NCBI GenBank assembly: GCA_021295775.1
Contig: JAGWBS010000011.1
Span: 17,024-52,819, forward strand
Length of the DNA: 35,796 nt
Reading direction: 5' to 3'
Source of the DNA: Pseudomonadota bacterium
GTDB taxonomy: Bacteria; Myxococcota_A; UBA9160; SZUA-336
The notes under the pieces were generated by a model, which saw only the letters and a program-made list of their open reading frames with translations, did not search any database and had not been told where the DNA came from. Position 1 is the first letter of the stretch. Each line of letters opens with the position of its first letter. This document shows positions 23,694 to 30,656 of this stretch, in pieces. A program made the translations under genes and the position numbers.

Positions 23694-23699
23694 ATCTTA
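23694..23699 (-). promoter_or_regulatory. Putative -10 element (TAAGAT) of the fumarase gene
   Basis: On the minus strand TAAGAT lies about 20 nt upstream of the ATG at 23674, leaving space for the GGGAGG ribosome binding site. No -35 match is seen. Confidence 0.35.
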
Positions 23700-23941
23700 G
23701 CAACTCGGGCACCGGGCGGCGCGCGGATTGCACCTGCCTCGGAAACGCTGTTTGGGTTTCTTCAAGCTTCGCAAGGGCACTGGTTTCGATCGAAATCGCC
23801 AGTTTCAAGCTTTGGTCTTCAGATCATCCGCCGGGAATCGAGGAATTACACAGAGATTTCGACAATCGAAGCTCTGAAGACGGGAAATGCAGTCGTAAAA
23901 GTCGACTTCTTGAATTGAACTGTCCATATGCGGAAGTCAGC

Positions 23942-23970
23942 TTGATAAAAACGACAGCTTTGCCTAGAAA
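23942..23970 (+). promoter_or_regulatory. Sigma70-type promoter for ilvBN
   Basis: TTGATA at 23942-23947, a 17-nt spacer and TAGAAA at 23965-23970. The start site would be near 23977, giving a leader of about 65 nt. The in-frame ATG at 23971 would not be transcribed from it, which supports the TTG at 24043 as the true start of ilvB. Confidence 0.5.
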
Positions 23971-24042
23971 ATGCAGCTCTTCCGCTTTCGAAGGCGCGCT
24001 TTGCGGCCCGTTTGCGGAAAAAATGCGTTTGGGGAGGTCCAA

Positions 24043-25758
24043 TTGCAGCCGAAAACGCCGACCGGCGCGGAAAAACTGGTCCAGTGCCTGGAACGCGAGG
24101 GCGTAGAGTACATTTTCGGGCTCTCCGGGGGAGCGGCCATGCCGATCTTCGACGCCCTGGTGGACTCCAAGATCGAACTCGTCCTGGTCCGGCACGAACA
24201 GGGCGCGACCCACATGGCGGACGGATACGCCCGCGCCACGGGCCGGCCGGGAGTGGTTCTGGTCACCTCGGGACCCGGCGCGACCAATACGGTGACCGGC
24301 TTGCTCACGGCTCTGATGGACTCGGCCCCGATCATCGTGATCTGCGGCCAGACCATCTCGCCCATGCTGGGCAAGGACGCCTTCCAGGAGGCGGACGTCA
24401 CCGGGATCACCTACCCGGTGGTCAAGCATTCCTACCTGGTGAAGGAAGCGGCGGCCATCCCCCGGATCGTGCGCGAGTCCTTCCACCTGGCGACCAGCGG
24501 CCGGCCCGGCCCGGTGCTGATCGACGTTCCCAAGGACGTCAGCCAGGGTCCGTGCGACGCCCCCTTCACCGAAGAGCTCGACCTGCCGGGCTACGGCGTG
24601 GTCGGCCGCGCCGATCCGCGGGGGATCGAGGCGGCGGCCGGGCTTCTGGCCCGCTCCCGGCGCCCGCTGCTGTACGTCGGCCACGGCGCGGTGATCTCGG
24701 ACGCCGGCAAGGCCGTCACGACGCTGGCGGAGAAGCTGCGCGCGCCGGTCGTGAACACCCTGCTGGGCAAGGGCGCGGTCGACGAGACGCACCCTCTGCA
24801 CCTGGGAATGATGGGCATGCACGGCACGGCCTACGCGAACAAGGCCGTGGTGGATTGCGACCTGATCATGTCGATCGGCGCGCGCTGGGACGATCGCGTG
24901 ACCGGCCGGGTGACCGAGTTCTGCCCGACCGCGACCAAGATCCACGTGGACATCGATCCGGCCGAGAACGGCAAGATCATCGTCCCGGACCTGTTCATCG
25001 AGGGCGACGCGCGGCTGGTGATCGAAGACCTGATCCCGCTGGTCGAGATGCTGGACACGCACGAGTGGCTCGAACAGTGCAACCGCTGGCGCCGCCGCTA
25101 CCCGCTCAAGTACCCCCGGAAAGGCGGGCTGCGCGCCCAGCACGTGCTCGACCGGCTCCATGCCCTGACGCGCGGCGAAGCCGTCCTGACCACGGACGTC
25201 GGCCAGCACCAGATGTGGGCGGCCCAGTTCTGCCTGTCGCGCTCGAACCGGCACTGGATCTCCAGCGGGGGCGCCGGGACCATGGGGTTCGGGTTCCCGG
25301 CGGCGATCGGCGCGCAGTTCGCCCGCCCCGACGACGAGGTCTGGGCGATCGTCGGCGACGGCGGCTTTCAGATGACCCAGGCGGAACTCGCCACCGCCCA
25401 GATTCATCGGCTTCCGGTCAAGTGCCTGATCATCAACAACAATTTCCTGGGCATGGTGCGGCAGTGGCAGGAGCTGTTCTACGAGAACCGCACCTCGGGC
25501 GTGGATCTGGTGGGCAACCCCGACTTCGTCAAGCTGGCCCAGGCGTTTGGCGTGCAGGCCTGGCGGATCCGCCGCGCCGGCGACGTCGACCGGGTGCTGA
25601 AGCAGGCCCACGAGTACCGCGAAGGTCCGTGCGTGGTCGTGGCCGAGGTGGTCAAGGAGGACAACGTCTTCCCGATGATTCCGGCGGGGGCCGCGGTCCA
25701 CGAGATGCTGATCGAGGCGCCCCGGCACCGCCTGGACAAGCCCGAGGGGAGCACCTGA
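24043..25758 (+). CDS. ilvB: Acetolactate synthase, large (catalytic) subunit
   Basis: 571-aa ThDP enzyme making acetolactate or acetohydroxybutyrate in valine, leucine and isoleucine synthesis. The N-terminal TGAEKLVQCLEREGVEYIFG and HEQGATHMADGYARATG (with the ThDP-activating Glu) are followed by the FAD/regulatory domain and the ThDP site GDGGFQMTQAEL to NNNFLGMVRQWQ. All blocks are intact. The TTG at 24043 is chosen because GGGGAGG at 24031-24037 lies 5 nt upstream. The frame is open from an ATG at 23971, but that would add an unusual basic extension and overlap the promoter. ilvN follows with a 1-nt overlap. Confidence 0.95.
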   Translation: MQPKTPTGAEKLVQCLEREGVEYIFGLSGGAAMPIFDALVDSKIELVLVRHEQGATHMADGYARATGRPGVVLVTSGPGATNTVTGLLTALMDSAPIIVICGQTISPMLGKDAFQEADVTGITYPVVKHSYLVKEAAAIPRIVRESFHLATSGRPGPVLIDVPKDVSQGPCDAPFTEELDLPGYGVVGRADPRGIEAAAGLLARSRRPLLYVGHGAVISDAGKAVTTLAEKLRAPVVNTLLGKGAVDETHPLHLGMMGMHGTAYANKAVVDCDLIMSIGARWDDRVTGRVTEFCPTATKIHVDIDPAENGKIIVPDLFIEGDARLVIEDLIPLVEMLDTHEWLEQCNRWRRRYPLKYPRKGGLRAQHVLDRLHALTRGEAVLTTDVGQHQMWAAQFCLSRSNRHWISSGGAGTMGFGFPAAIGAQFARPDDEVWAIVGDGGFQMTQAELATAQIHRLPVKCLIINNNFLGMVRQWQELFYENRTSGVDLVGNPDFVKLAQAFGVQAWRIRRAGDVDRVLKQAHEYREGPCVVVAEVVKEDNVFPMIPAGAAVHEMLIEAPRHRLDKPEGST

Positions 25759-26282
25759 TGAGCGCACAGCCAGAGCCCGCGCCCGTCGAGCTGCCGCCGC
25801 TGCACACGCTCTCGCTTTTCGTCAACAACAAGCCCGGCGTGCTGGTGCGGGTCTCGCTCGCGTTCGCGCGCCGGGGCTTCAACATCGAGAGCCTGGTGGT
25901 CAGCGAGGGCAAGGACGAGCGTTTCTCCCGCATCACCATCACCTGCCGGGGCGATCGGGCCACGCTGGACCAGATGGTCCGCCAACTGGCCAAGCTGGTC
26001 GACGTGGTGCACGCCATCGACCACACCGGCGAGGAGGCGATCGAGATCGAGATCGCCCTGATCAAGCTCGAGGGCGGGGTCGAACAGCGCACCCAGATCT
26101 TTCAGATCGTCGAGCACTACAAGGCCAAGGTGGTCGACTTTGGCCACGACTCGCTGGTCTTGCAGGTCCAGGGTTCGAGCGAGAAGATCGACGCCTTCGT
26201 CGAGCTTCTGCGGCCCTTCGGCATCCTGGAGCTGGTGCGCTCCGGCAAACTGCTGATGGCGCGGGGGCGGCAGACGACCTGA
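25758..26282 (+). CDS. ilvN: Acetolactate synthase, small (regulatory) subunit
   Basis: 174-aa regulatory subunit. The N-terminal ACT domain starts at about residue 15 (HTLSLFVNNKPGVLVRVSLAFARRGFNIESL), and the family C-terminal domain ends ILELVRSGKLLMARG. It binds the catalytic subunit, raises its activity and mediates feedback inhibition by valine. Length and motifs match the IlvH/IlvN family. The ATG at 25758 overlaps the ilvB stop by one base, and GAGGGGAGC just upstream acts as ribosome binding site. ilvC is not in the window; the following gene is a peroxiredoxin with a separate promoter region. Confidence 0.96.
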   Translation: MSAQPEPAPVELPPLHTLSLFVNNKPGVLVRVSLAFARRGFNIESLVVSEGKDERFSRITITCRGDRATLDQMVRQLAKLVDVVHAIDHTGEEAIEIEIALIKLEGGVEQRTQIFQIVEHYKAKVVDFGHDSLVLQVQGSSEKIDAFVELLRPFGILELVRSGKLLMARGRQTT

Positions 26283-26287
26283 ACGCC

Positions 26288-26328
26288 CGGGATCGCGCGA
26301 CATGCAGGGTCGGGATCGCGTAAGATGC
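26288..26328 (+). repeat. 18-bp direct repeat pair before the peroxiredoxin gene
   Basis: CGGGATCGCGCGACATGC (26288-26305) and CGGGATCGCGTAAGATGC (26311-26328) match at 15 of 18 positions with a 23-nt period, about two helical turns. The second copy contains TAAGAT (26321-26326), a possible -10 for the peroxiredoxin gene about 100 nt downstream. The pattern could be a tandem operator overlapping a promoter or a chance duplication. Confidence 0.45.
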
Positions 26329-26426
26329 GCGCCCCGCCTCCTCCGGGGGCGGAGGTGTGGCGTCCGCGGCCGGCTTGCGGTCCCCGGGCGGCCGGAATCC
26401 AGACTTTCGTGTGAAGGAGTCCCGCG

Positions 26427-26906
26427 ATGGCGATCAGTGCAGGCGATCGGGTGCCGAGCGTGAACCTCAAGGAGCTGACCTCCGAGGGCATTCAGGACGT
26501 CGCCACCGACGAACTTTTCGGGGGCAAGAAGACAGTGATCTTCGCGGTGCCCGGCGCGTTCACTCCGCTGTGTTCCGCCCAGCACCTGCCCGGCTTCATC
26601 GACCACGCGGACGCGATCCTCGCCAAGGGCGCGGATCAGATCGTGTGCGTGGCCGTCAACGATCCGTTCGTGATGGACTGCTGGGGCCAGGACCGCGGCG
26701 CCGGCGACAAGGTGCGCCTGCTCTCCGACGGCAACGCCGAGTTCGCGCGGGCGATCGGGCTGGAGATGGACGGCAGCGGAGCCGGACTGGGCACGCGCTG
26801 CAAGCGCTTCGCCGCGATCGTGGACGACGGCGTGGTCAGTCTGATCAACGTGGACGAGAGAGGCTTCGAGGGCAGCAAGGCCGAGACGATCCTCGCCGCC
26901 CTGTAG
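26427..26906 (+). CDS. Peroxiredoxin (Prx5/AhpC-TSA family)
   Basis: 159-aa thiol peroxidase of the Prx5 group, reducing hydrogen peroxide and alkyl hydroperoxides. The peroxidatic Cys49 lies in PGAFTPLCS (family consensus PGAFTPTCS), and the following blocks VCVAVNDPFVMDCWGQ and RCKRFAAIVDDGVV are standard. Other cysteines are at about 74, 85 and 125, any of which could resolve, or glutathione/thioredoxin may do so. No signal peptide, so cytosolic. AAGGAG 7 nt before the ATG at 26427 sets the start. The CLC gene follows after 54 nt. Confidence 0.95.
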   Translation: MAISAGDRVPSVNLKELTSEGIQDVATDELFGGKKTVIFAVPGAFTPLCSAQHLPGFIDHADAILAKGADQIVCVAVNDPFVMDCWGQDRGAGDKVRLLSDGNAEFARAIGLEMDGSGAGLGTRCKRFAAIVDDGVVSLINVDERGFEGSKAETILAAL

Positions 26907-26960
26907 CCGGCGGCCCGGACCGCCCCGCGCCGCTCGCGCCCATCCTCGACAGGAGCGGGA

Positions 26961-28766
26961 GTGCCTGGCTCGATCTCTGTGACCGCGCGGCTGGCGGATC
27001 GTATCGGAAGGCTCGCGACCCGTCCCATCTTCTACGGCCTGGCGGTCGGCCTCCTCTCGGGGCTGGTGGCGGTGCTGTTCTTCGTGGGGCTGGAGTTCGC
27101 CAGCCACTACACGTTCGGCACGCTGACGGGCATGCCCCAGCCCGTCCCCCCGGGAGACGATGTTTTTCCCGCGGGATCGGTGGCCGAGGCGCCTCGGCGC
27201 TGGCTGTACTTCTGGCTGCCGGCGATCGGCGGCCTGCTGTCGGGGGTGCTGGTCTACTGGCTGGCGCCCGAGACCGAGGGCCACGGCACGGACGCGGTGC
27301 TGGCGGCCTTCCACCGCGGGCGCGGCCGGGTCCGCGCGCGCGTGCCCTGGGTCAAGGGAGCGGCCACCATCCTGACGCTCTCCAGCGGCGGCAGCGCGGG
27401 CAAGGAGGGACCGATCGCGCAGATCGGGGCGGGCCTGGGCTCCTGGCTGGCCGAGCGTCTGCGGCTGGGCGTCCGAGAGCGGCGCATCCTGCTGCTGGCG
27501 GGCATGGCCGGCGGCCTGGGGGCGATCTTCCGCGCGCCTCTGGGCAGCGCGATCACCGCCATCGAGGTGCTCTACCGCGAGGACTTCGAGTCCGACGCGC
27601 TGATCACCTGCGTGATCTCCTCGGTGACGGCCTACGTGCTTTTCATCCTGCTGCTGGGCGGCGAGCGGATCTTCCTGGTGCCCGCGTTCTCCGTGGTGAC
27701 GCCGATCGAGATGCCCGGCTTCCTGCTGCTCGCGCTGGTCACGGTTCCCGTCGGGCGGCTGTACATCGGCGTGTTCTACGCCACCCGCAACCGGATCTTC
27801 CGGCGCCTGCCGGTGCCGCGCTTCGTGCGCCCCGCGCTGGGCGGCCTGGGCGTCGGGATGATCGGCCTGTGGGTGCCCGAAGTCTACGGGGCCGGCTGGG
27901 GCTACATTCAGGAGGCGCTCAACGGAAATCTCGCGCTGGGCGTGATCGTCGGCATCCTGGTCGCCAAGATCGCGGCGACCTCGTTCACGATCGGGTCGGG
28001 CGGGAGCGGCGGCGTGTTCGGTCCGACGCTCTTCATCGGCGGGATGCTCGGCGGGGCGATCGGCTACGGCGGCCAGCTGATCGCGCCGGAGCTCTTTCCC
28101 CACCCCGCGGCCTACGTGCTGGTGGGCATGGCCAGCTTCTTCGCCGGAGTGGCGAGCGCGCCCATCGGCGCGATGCTGATGGTCACCGAGATGAGCGGCG
28201 GATACGCGCTGCTGCCGCCCCTGATGCTGGTCTCGGTGGTGGCGATCCTGCTGATGCGCCAGACATCGATCTACGAAAACCAGTTCAAGAACCGCTTCCA
28301 GTCGCCGGCTCACGTCGGCAACCTGACCATCAACGTGCTCGAAGAGATGAAAGTCTCCGACGTGTTCTCCGCCGGCGACCCCCCTCCGACGGTCGGACCT
28401 TCGACCCGCTTCGACGCACTGCGCCAGCTCATCCTGGTCAGTCCGGAGGCGACCATCCCCGTGATCGCGGAAAACGGCAGCCTGAGCGGTCTGGTGACGG
28501 CCGAGCAGCTTCGCCCGCTGATGGACGAGCGCCGGCTGGGCGCGGTGGTCGTGGCCGGCGACATCGCCGCTCAACCGGTCTACGTGCTGCCCGACGACGA
28601 TCTGTACCGGGCGCACGAACTCTTCCACGGTTCGGGATGCCCGCAGATCCCGGTGATGGAGCCGCCCGACGGCGACGCCGAACCCAGCCGGATCATCGGC
28701 ATGCTCGACTACCGGGACATGATGCAGGCGTACGGCCGCGAGCTGTCGCGCCGCCGGGAGGTGTGA
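26961..28766 (+). CDS. CLC-family chloride channel/antiporter with two CBS domains
   Basis: 601-aa CLC protein. About 430 residues of membrane domain are followed by two CBS repeats (roughly 465-525 and 530-595) that usually sense nucleotides. The gating glutamate is Glu149 in GKEGP (GREGP in E. coli ClcA), and the GxFxP-type filter is GGVFGPTLF. The first filter is GHGTD rather than GSGIP. At the position of the E. coli intracellular proton glutamate, Glu202 is followed by Val203 (AIEVLYRED aligned with IIEEMRPQ), a substitution also found in CLC channels. AGGAG at 26951-26955 supports the GTG at 26961. Whether it is a channel or an antiporter, and for which anion, is open. Confidence 0.92.
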   Translation: MPGSISVTARLADRIGRLATRPIFYGLAVGLLSGLVAVLFFVGLEFASHYTFGTLTGMPQPVPPGDDVFPAGSVAEAPRRWLYFWLPAIGGLLSGVLVYWLAPETEGHGTDAVLAAFHRGRGRVRARVPWVKGAATILTLSSGGSAGKEGPIAQIGAGLGSWLAERLRLGVRERRILLLAGMAGGLGAIFRAPLGSAITAIEVLYREDFESDALITCVISSVTAYVLFILLLGGERIFLVPAFSVVTPIEMPGFLLLALVTVPVGRLYIGVFYATRNRIFRRLPVPRFVRPALGGLGVGMIGLWVPEVYGAGWGYIQEALNGNLALGVIVGILVAKIAATSFTIGSGGSGGVFGPTLFIGGMLGGAIGYGGQLIAPELFPHPAAYVLVGMASFFAGVASAPIGAMLMVTEMSGGYALLPPLMLVSVVAILLMRQTSIYENQFKNRFQSPAHVGNLTINVLEEMKVSDVFSAGDPPPTVGPSTRFDALRQLILVSPEATIPVIAENGSLSGLVTAEQLRPLMDERRLGAVVVAGDIAAQPVYVLPDDDLYRAHELFHGSGCPQIPVMEPPDGDAEPSRIIGMLDYRDMMQAYGRELSRRREV

Positions 28767-28785
28767 GCCGGCCGCGGCCGGCTCA
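28764..28785. terminator. 22-bp perfect palindrome spanning two convergent stop codons
   Basis: The gap between the convergent CLC and phosphotransferase genes is a perfect 22-bp palindrome (11 + 11) that starts with the TGA of one gene and ends with the TCA (reverse TGA) of the other. Its core is GCCGGCCGCGGCCGGC. The transcript from either strand would fold into a GC stem of about 9 bp. There is no T tract. It is best read as a bidirectional terminator. Confidence 0.6.
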
Positions 28786-29829
28786 GAGCTCTTCGATCAT
28801 CGAGCGGGCTGCGACGGCCAGTTCCTCGACCTGGAGCCGCATCGAGTCGGTGTCCGCCTCGCCGGCCATCACGCCCTTGAGGTAGCGGCTCATCACGCCC
28901 TCCACGATCGCGCCCAGGCGCCAGTACTGGAAGGCCCGGTAGAAGGCCACGTTGCGCACCTCCGCGCCGGTTCGCCGCGCGTAGCGCTCGACCATCTGGG
29001 CGCGGTCCGGAAAGCCGCCGGCCATCGAGGGGGAGAGCGCCGCGCCGCGCGTGGTGGGGCCGACCTCGCCCTGCGCGGCCCAGTTGTTCAGCAGGTAGCC
29101 GAGGTCCGCCAGCGGGTCGCCCAGGGTGCAGAGCTCCCAGTCGAGCACCGCGGCGATCCGGCCGTCCGCTCCGGTGATCGCGTTGCCCAGGCGGTAGTCG
29201 CCGTGGACGATGGCGGCCCCGTTCTGAGGAGGACAGTGCTGGCCGAGGGCCTGGTGCACCTCGTCCATCAGCGGCAGCTCGCGGGTGCGGGTCTTCTCCC
29301 ACTGTGTGCGCCAGCGACGGAGCTGACGCTGCAGGTACGCCTCGCGCCGCCCCAGGTCGCCCAGCCCGACCGCGTCGGGGTCGACGCAGTGCAGGTCGGC
29401 CAGCACGTCGATGACCGATTCGCCGATCCGGTCGCGCTCCGGACCCGGGAAGTCGCGTTCGACGTCGCCCGCGTTGACCAGGACGGAACCCTCGACGAAG
29501 CGCATCACGTAGAAGGGCGCGTCATTGACGCCATTGTCCTCGCACAGTCCCAGCGCGGGCGGGACCGGCACCGGCGTCGGGCCGAGCGCCGCGATGATGC
29601 GATGCTCGCGCGCCATGTCGTGCGCGGTCGCCACCACCGCGCCCAGCGGCGGGCGGCGCAGCACGAAGACGTTCCCCGCCCGGTCCCCGACCCGGTAGGT
29701 CAGGTTGGAGTGGCCGCCGGGGATGATCTCGAAGCGCAGAGGGGGTTCGGCGCCCTCGATGTTCTCGCGGAACCACTGCGTGACCGAGGCGGAATCGATT
29801 CCCGCGACCTCGCCGCGGCGCGCTTCCAT
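28783..29829 (-). CDS. ACAD10/APH-type phosphotransferase
   Basis: 348-aa kinase-like protein of the aminoglycoside phosphotransferase superfamily. The ATP-binding lobe (GGHSNLTYRVGD, FVLRRPP, AREHRIIAAL) and catalytic lobe with Brenner motif HGDYRLGNAI (Asp and Asn) and DWELCTLGDPLADLGYLL (metal-binding Asp) are complete. This sequence type resembles the kinase domain of ACAD10/ACAD11 and its bacterial homologues, which phosphorylate 4-hydroxyacyl-CoAs for beta-oxidation, more than antibiotic kinases. GGGAGG before the ATG at 29829 supports the start; an open frame to 29910 lacks one and would cross the divergent promoter. The neighbouring enoyl-CoA isomerase fits an acyl-CoA role (inference). 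Confidence 0.88.
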   Translation of the reverse strand: MEARRGEVAGIDSASVTQWFRENIEGAEPPLRFEIIPGGHSNLTYRVGDRAGNVFVLRRPPLGAVVATAHDMAREHRIIAALGPTPVPVPPALGLCEDNGVNDAPFYVMRFVEGSVLVNAGDVERDFPGPERDRIGESVIDVLADLHCVDPDAVGLGDLGRREAYLQRQLRRWRTQWEKTRTRELPLMDEVHQALGQHCPPQNGAAIVHGDYRLGNAITGADGRIAAVLDWELCTLGDPLADLGYLLNNWAAQGEVGPTTRGAALSPSMAGGFPDRAQMVERYARRTGAEVRNVAFYRAFQYWRLGAIVEGVMSRYLKGVMAGEADTDSMRLQVEELAVAARSMIEEL

Positions 29830-29857
29830 CCACCCTCCCGAGTTCGGACCGCGGCCC

Positions 29858-29865
29858 AGTATACT
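29858..29865. promoter_or_regulatory. Palindromic bidirectional -10 element (AGTATACT)
   Basis: AGTATACT is an 8-bp palindrome, so TATACT reads on both strands. It lies 23 nt before the isomerase ATG (29889) and 28 nt before the phosphotransferase ATG (29829, minus strand). Each gene has a ribosome binding site in its short leader. A single opened region could serve both genes. No clear -35 on either side. Confidence 0.5.
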
Positions 29866-29888
29866 CGCGCACCGCGGAGGAACGGCGG

Positions 29889-30578
29889 ATGGAGACGCTG
29901 CGCTATTCACTGGATTCGGAGGGCATCGCGCACCTCCGGCTCGACGACGGGAAGGTCAACGCCATGGACCTGCCCTGGTTCGAGGCGCTCAACGGCCTGC
30001 TCGATCGCGCCGAGCGCGACCGCCCGCAGGCGCTGCTGATCTCCGGGCGGCCCGGCTTCTTCTCGGCCGGCCTGAACCTGAAAGTGATTCCGACCCTGGA
30101 AGGAGACGACCGACGCCGCTTCCTGGACGCATTCGGCGGGACGATGCTGCGCGTCTGGACACTGCCGATCCCGACCGTGGCGGCCTGCACGGGACACGCG
30201 ATCGCCGGCGGCGCCCTGCTCGCCTTCGCCTGCGACCGCCGCTACGCGCTCGACGGCGCCTACCGCATTCAGATGAACGAGACGCGCAACGCGATGGCCC
30301 TGCCGAGCTGGGCGCTCGCGATCTGCCGCTCCGCGCTGCCGCCGCTGCACTGGACCGAGGCGCTGCTGCACGCCCGCGCCTACTCGCCCGCCGAGTCGGT
30401 GGAGCTGGGGTTCTTCCACGGCCTGCTCGCCGGCGAGAGCGACGAGATCGCCCCGGCCCTGGCGGCGGCGGAGAGCTTCCGCGGCATCCACATCCCGTCC
30501 TACCTGCGCACCAAGCAGCGCCTGCGCACGCCCGAGGCCGACGCGGTCCGCGCTCTGTTCGAAACCGAGCACGCCTAG
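29889..30578 (+). CDS. Enoyl-CoA hydratase/isomerase family, probably delta3,delta2-enoyl-CoA isomerase
   Basis: 229-aa crotonase-fold protein. FSAGLNL and AIAGGALLAFACDRR form the oxyanion hole. Compared with rat enoyl-CoA hydratase, Glu144 of GGCEL is Leu110 here, whereas the second glutamate is kept as Glu131 in MNETRN. The pairing of GGxLxA with NET is the pattern of the mitochondrial enoyl-CoA isomerase ECI1, which uses one glutamate, so isomerase is more likely than hydratase. It would move double bonds of unsaturated fatty acyl-CoAs into position for beta-oxidation. GGAGG at 29876-29880 supports the ATG at 29889. It is divergent from the ACAD10-like kinase. Confidence 0.88.
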   Translation: METLRYSLDSEGIAHLRLDDGKVNAMDLPWFEALNGLLDRAERDRPQALLISGRPGFFSAGLNLKVIPTLEGDDRRRFLDAFGGTMLRVWTLPIPTVAACTGHAIAGGALLAFACDRRYALDGAYRIQMNETRNAMALPSWALAICRSALPPLHWTEALLHARAYSPAESVELGFFHGLLAGESDEIAPALAAAESFRGIHIPSYLRTKQRLRTPEADAVRALFETEHA

Positions 30579-30595
30579 TCCCGGATCGGCGGAGA

Positions 30596-30644
30596 CCGGC
30601 CGCCGGGTCCACCCGCCGGCGCCTGGCCGGGCTCGGGCGGCCGG
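30596..30644. terminator. GC-rich inverted repeat between convergent genes
   Basis: CCGGCCGCC at 30596-30604 pairs perfectly with GGCGGCCGG at 30636-30644 in the 78-nt gap between the isomerase and Nudix genes. The intervening sequence has further short self-complementary runs. There is no T tract. In such GC-rich DNA the match is weak evidence. Confidence 0.25.
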
Positions 30645-30656
30645 CCGCGGGCCGGG

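Larger units (their letters stand above)
23675..24042. other. AT-richer divergent intergenic region with inverted repeats
   Basis: 368 nt without a supportable gene. By hand count, the three 60-nt rows from 23821 to 24000 are 45-48% GC, against about 70% elsewhere. It contains a perfect 9-bp inverted repeat (23815-23823 GTCTTCAGA with 23873-23881), the palindromes TTTCGATCGAAA (23784-23795) and AAGTCGACTT (23899-23908), the hairpin TTCGA-CAA-TCGAA (23858-23870), and a repeated TTCAAGCTT (23761-23769, 23804-23812). Promoters for ilvB and the fumarase lie at its ends. No leader peptide rich in branched-chain residues was found: the ATGs at 23887 and 23928 open only 3 and 5 codons. Confidence 0.7.

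Noticed and set aside
23887..23945. Leader peptides at the ATGs at 23887 and 23928 before ilvB
   Set aside because: They encode only three and five residues, none branched-chain, and lie upstream of the best ilvB promoter.
23971..24042. ATG at 23971 as the start of ilvB, giving 595 residues
   Set aside because: It abuts the predicted -10 element, has no ribosome binding site, and adds an Arg-rich extension absent from the family. The TTG at 24043 has GGGGAGG 5 nt upstream.
28783..29829. Phosphotransferase as an aminoglycoside resistance gene
   Set aside because: Sequence and context fit the ACAD10/11-type kinase group acting on hydroxyacyl-CoA rather than antibiotic kinases.
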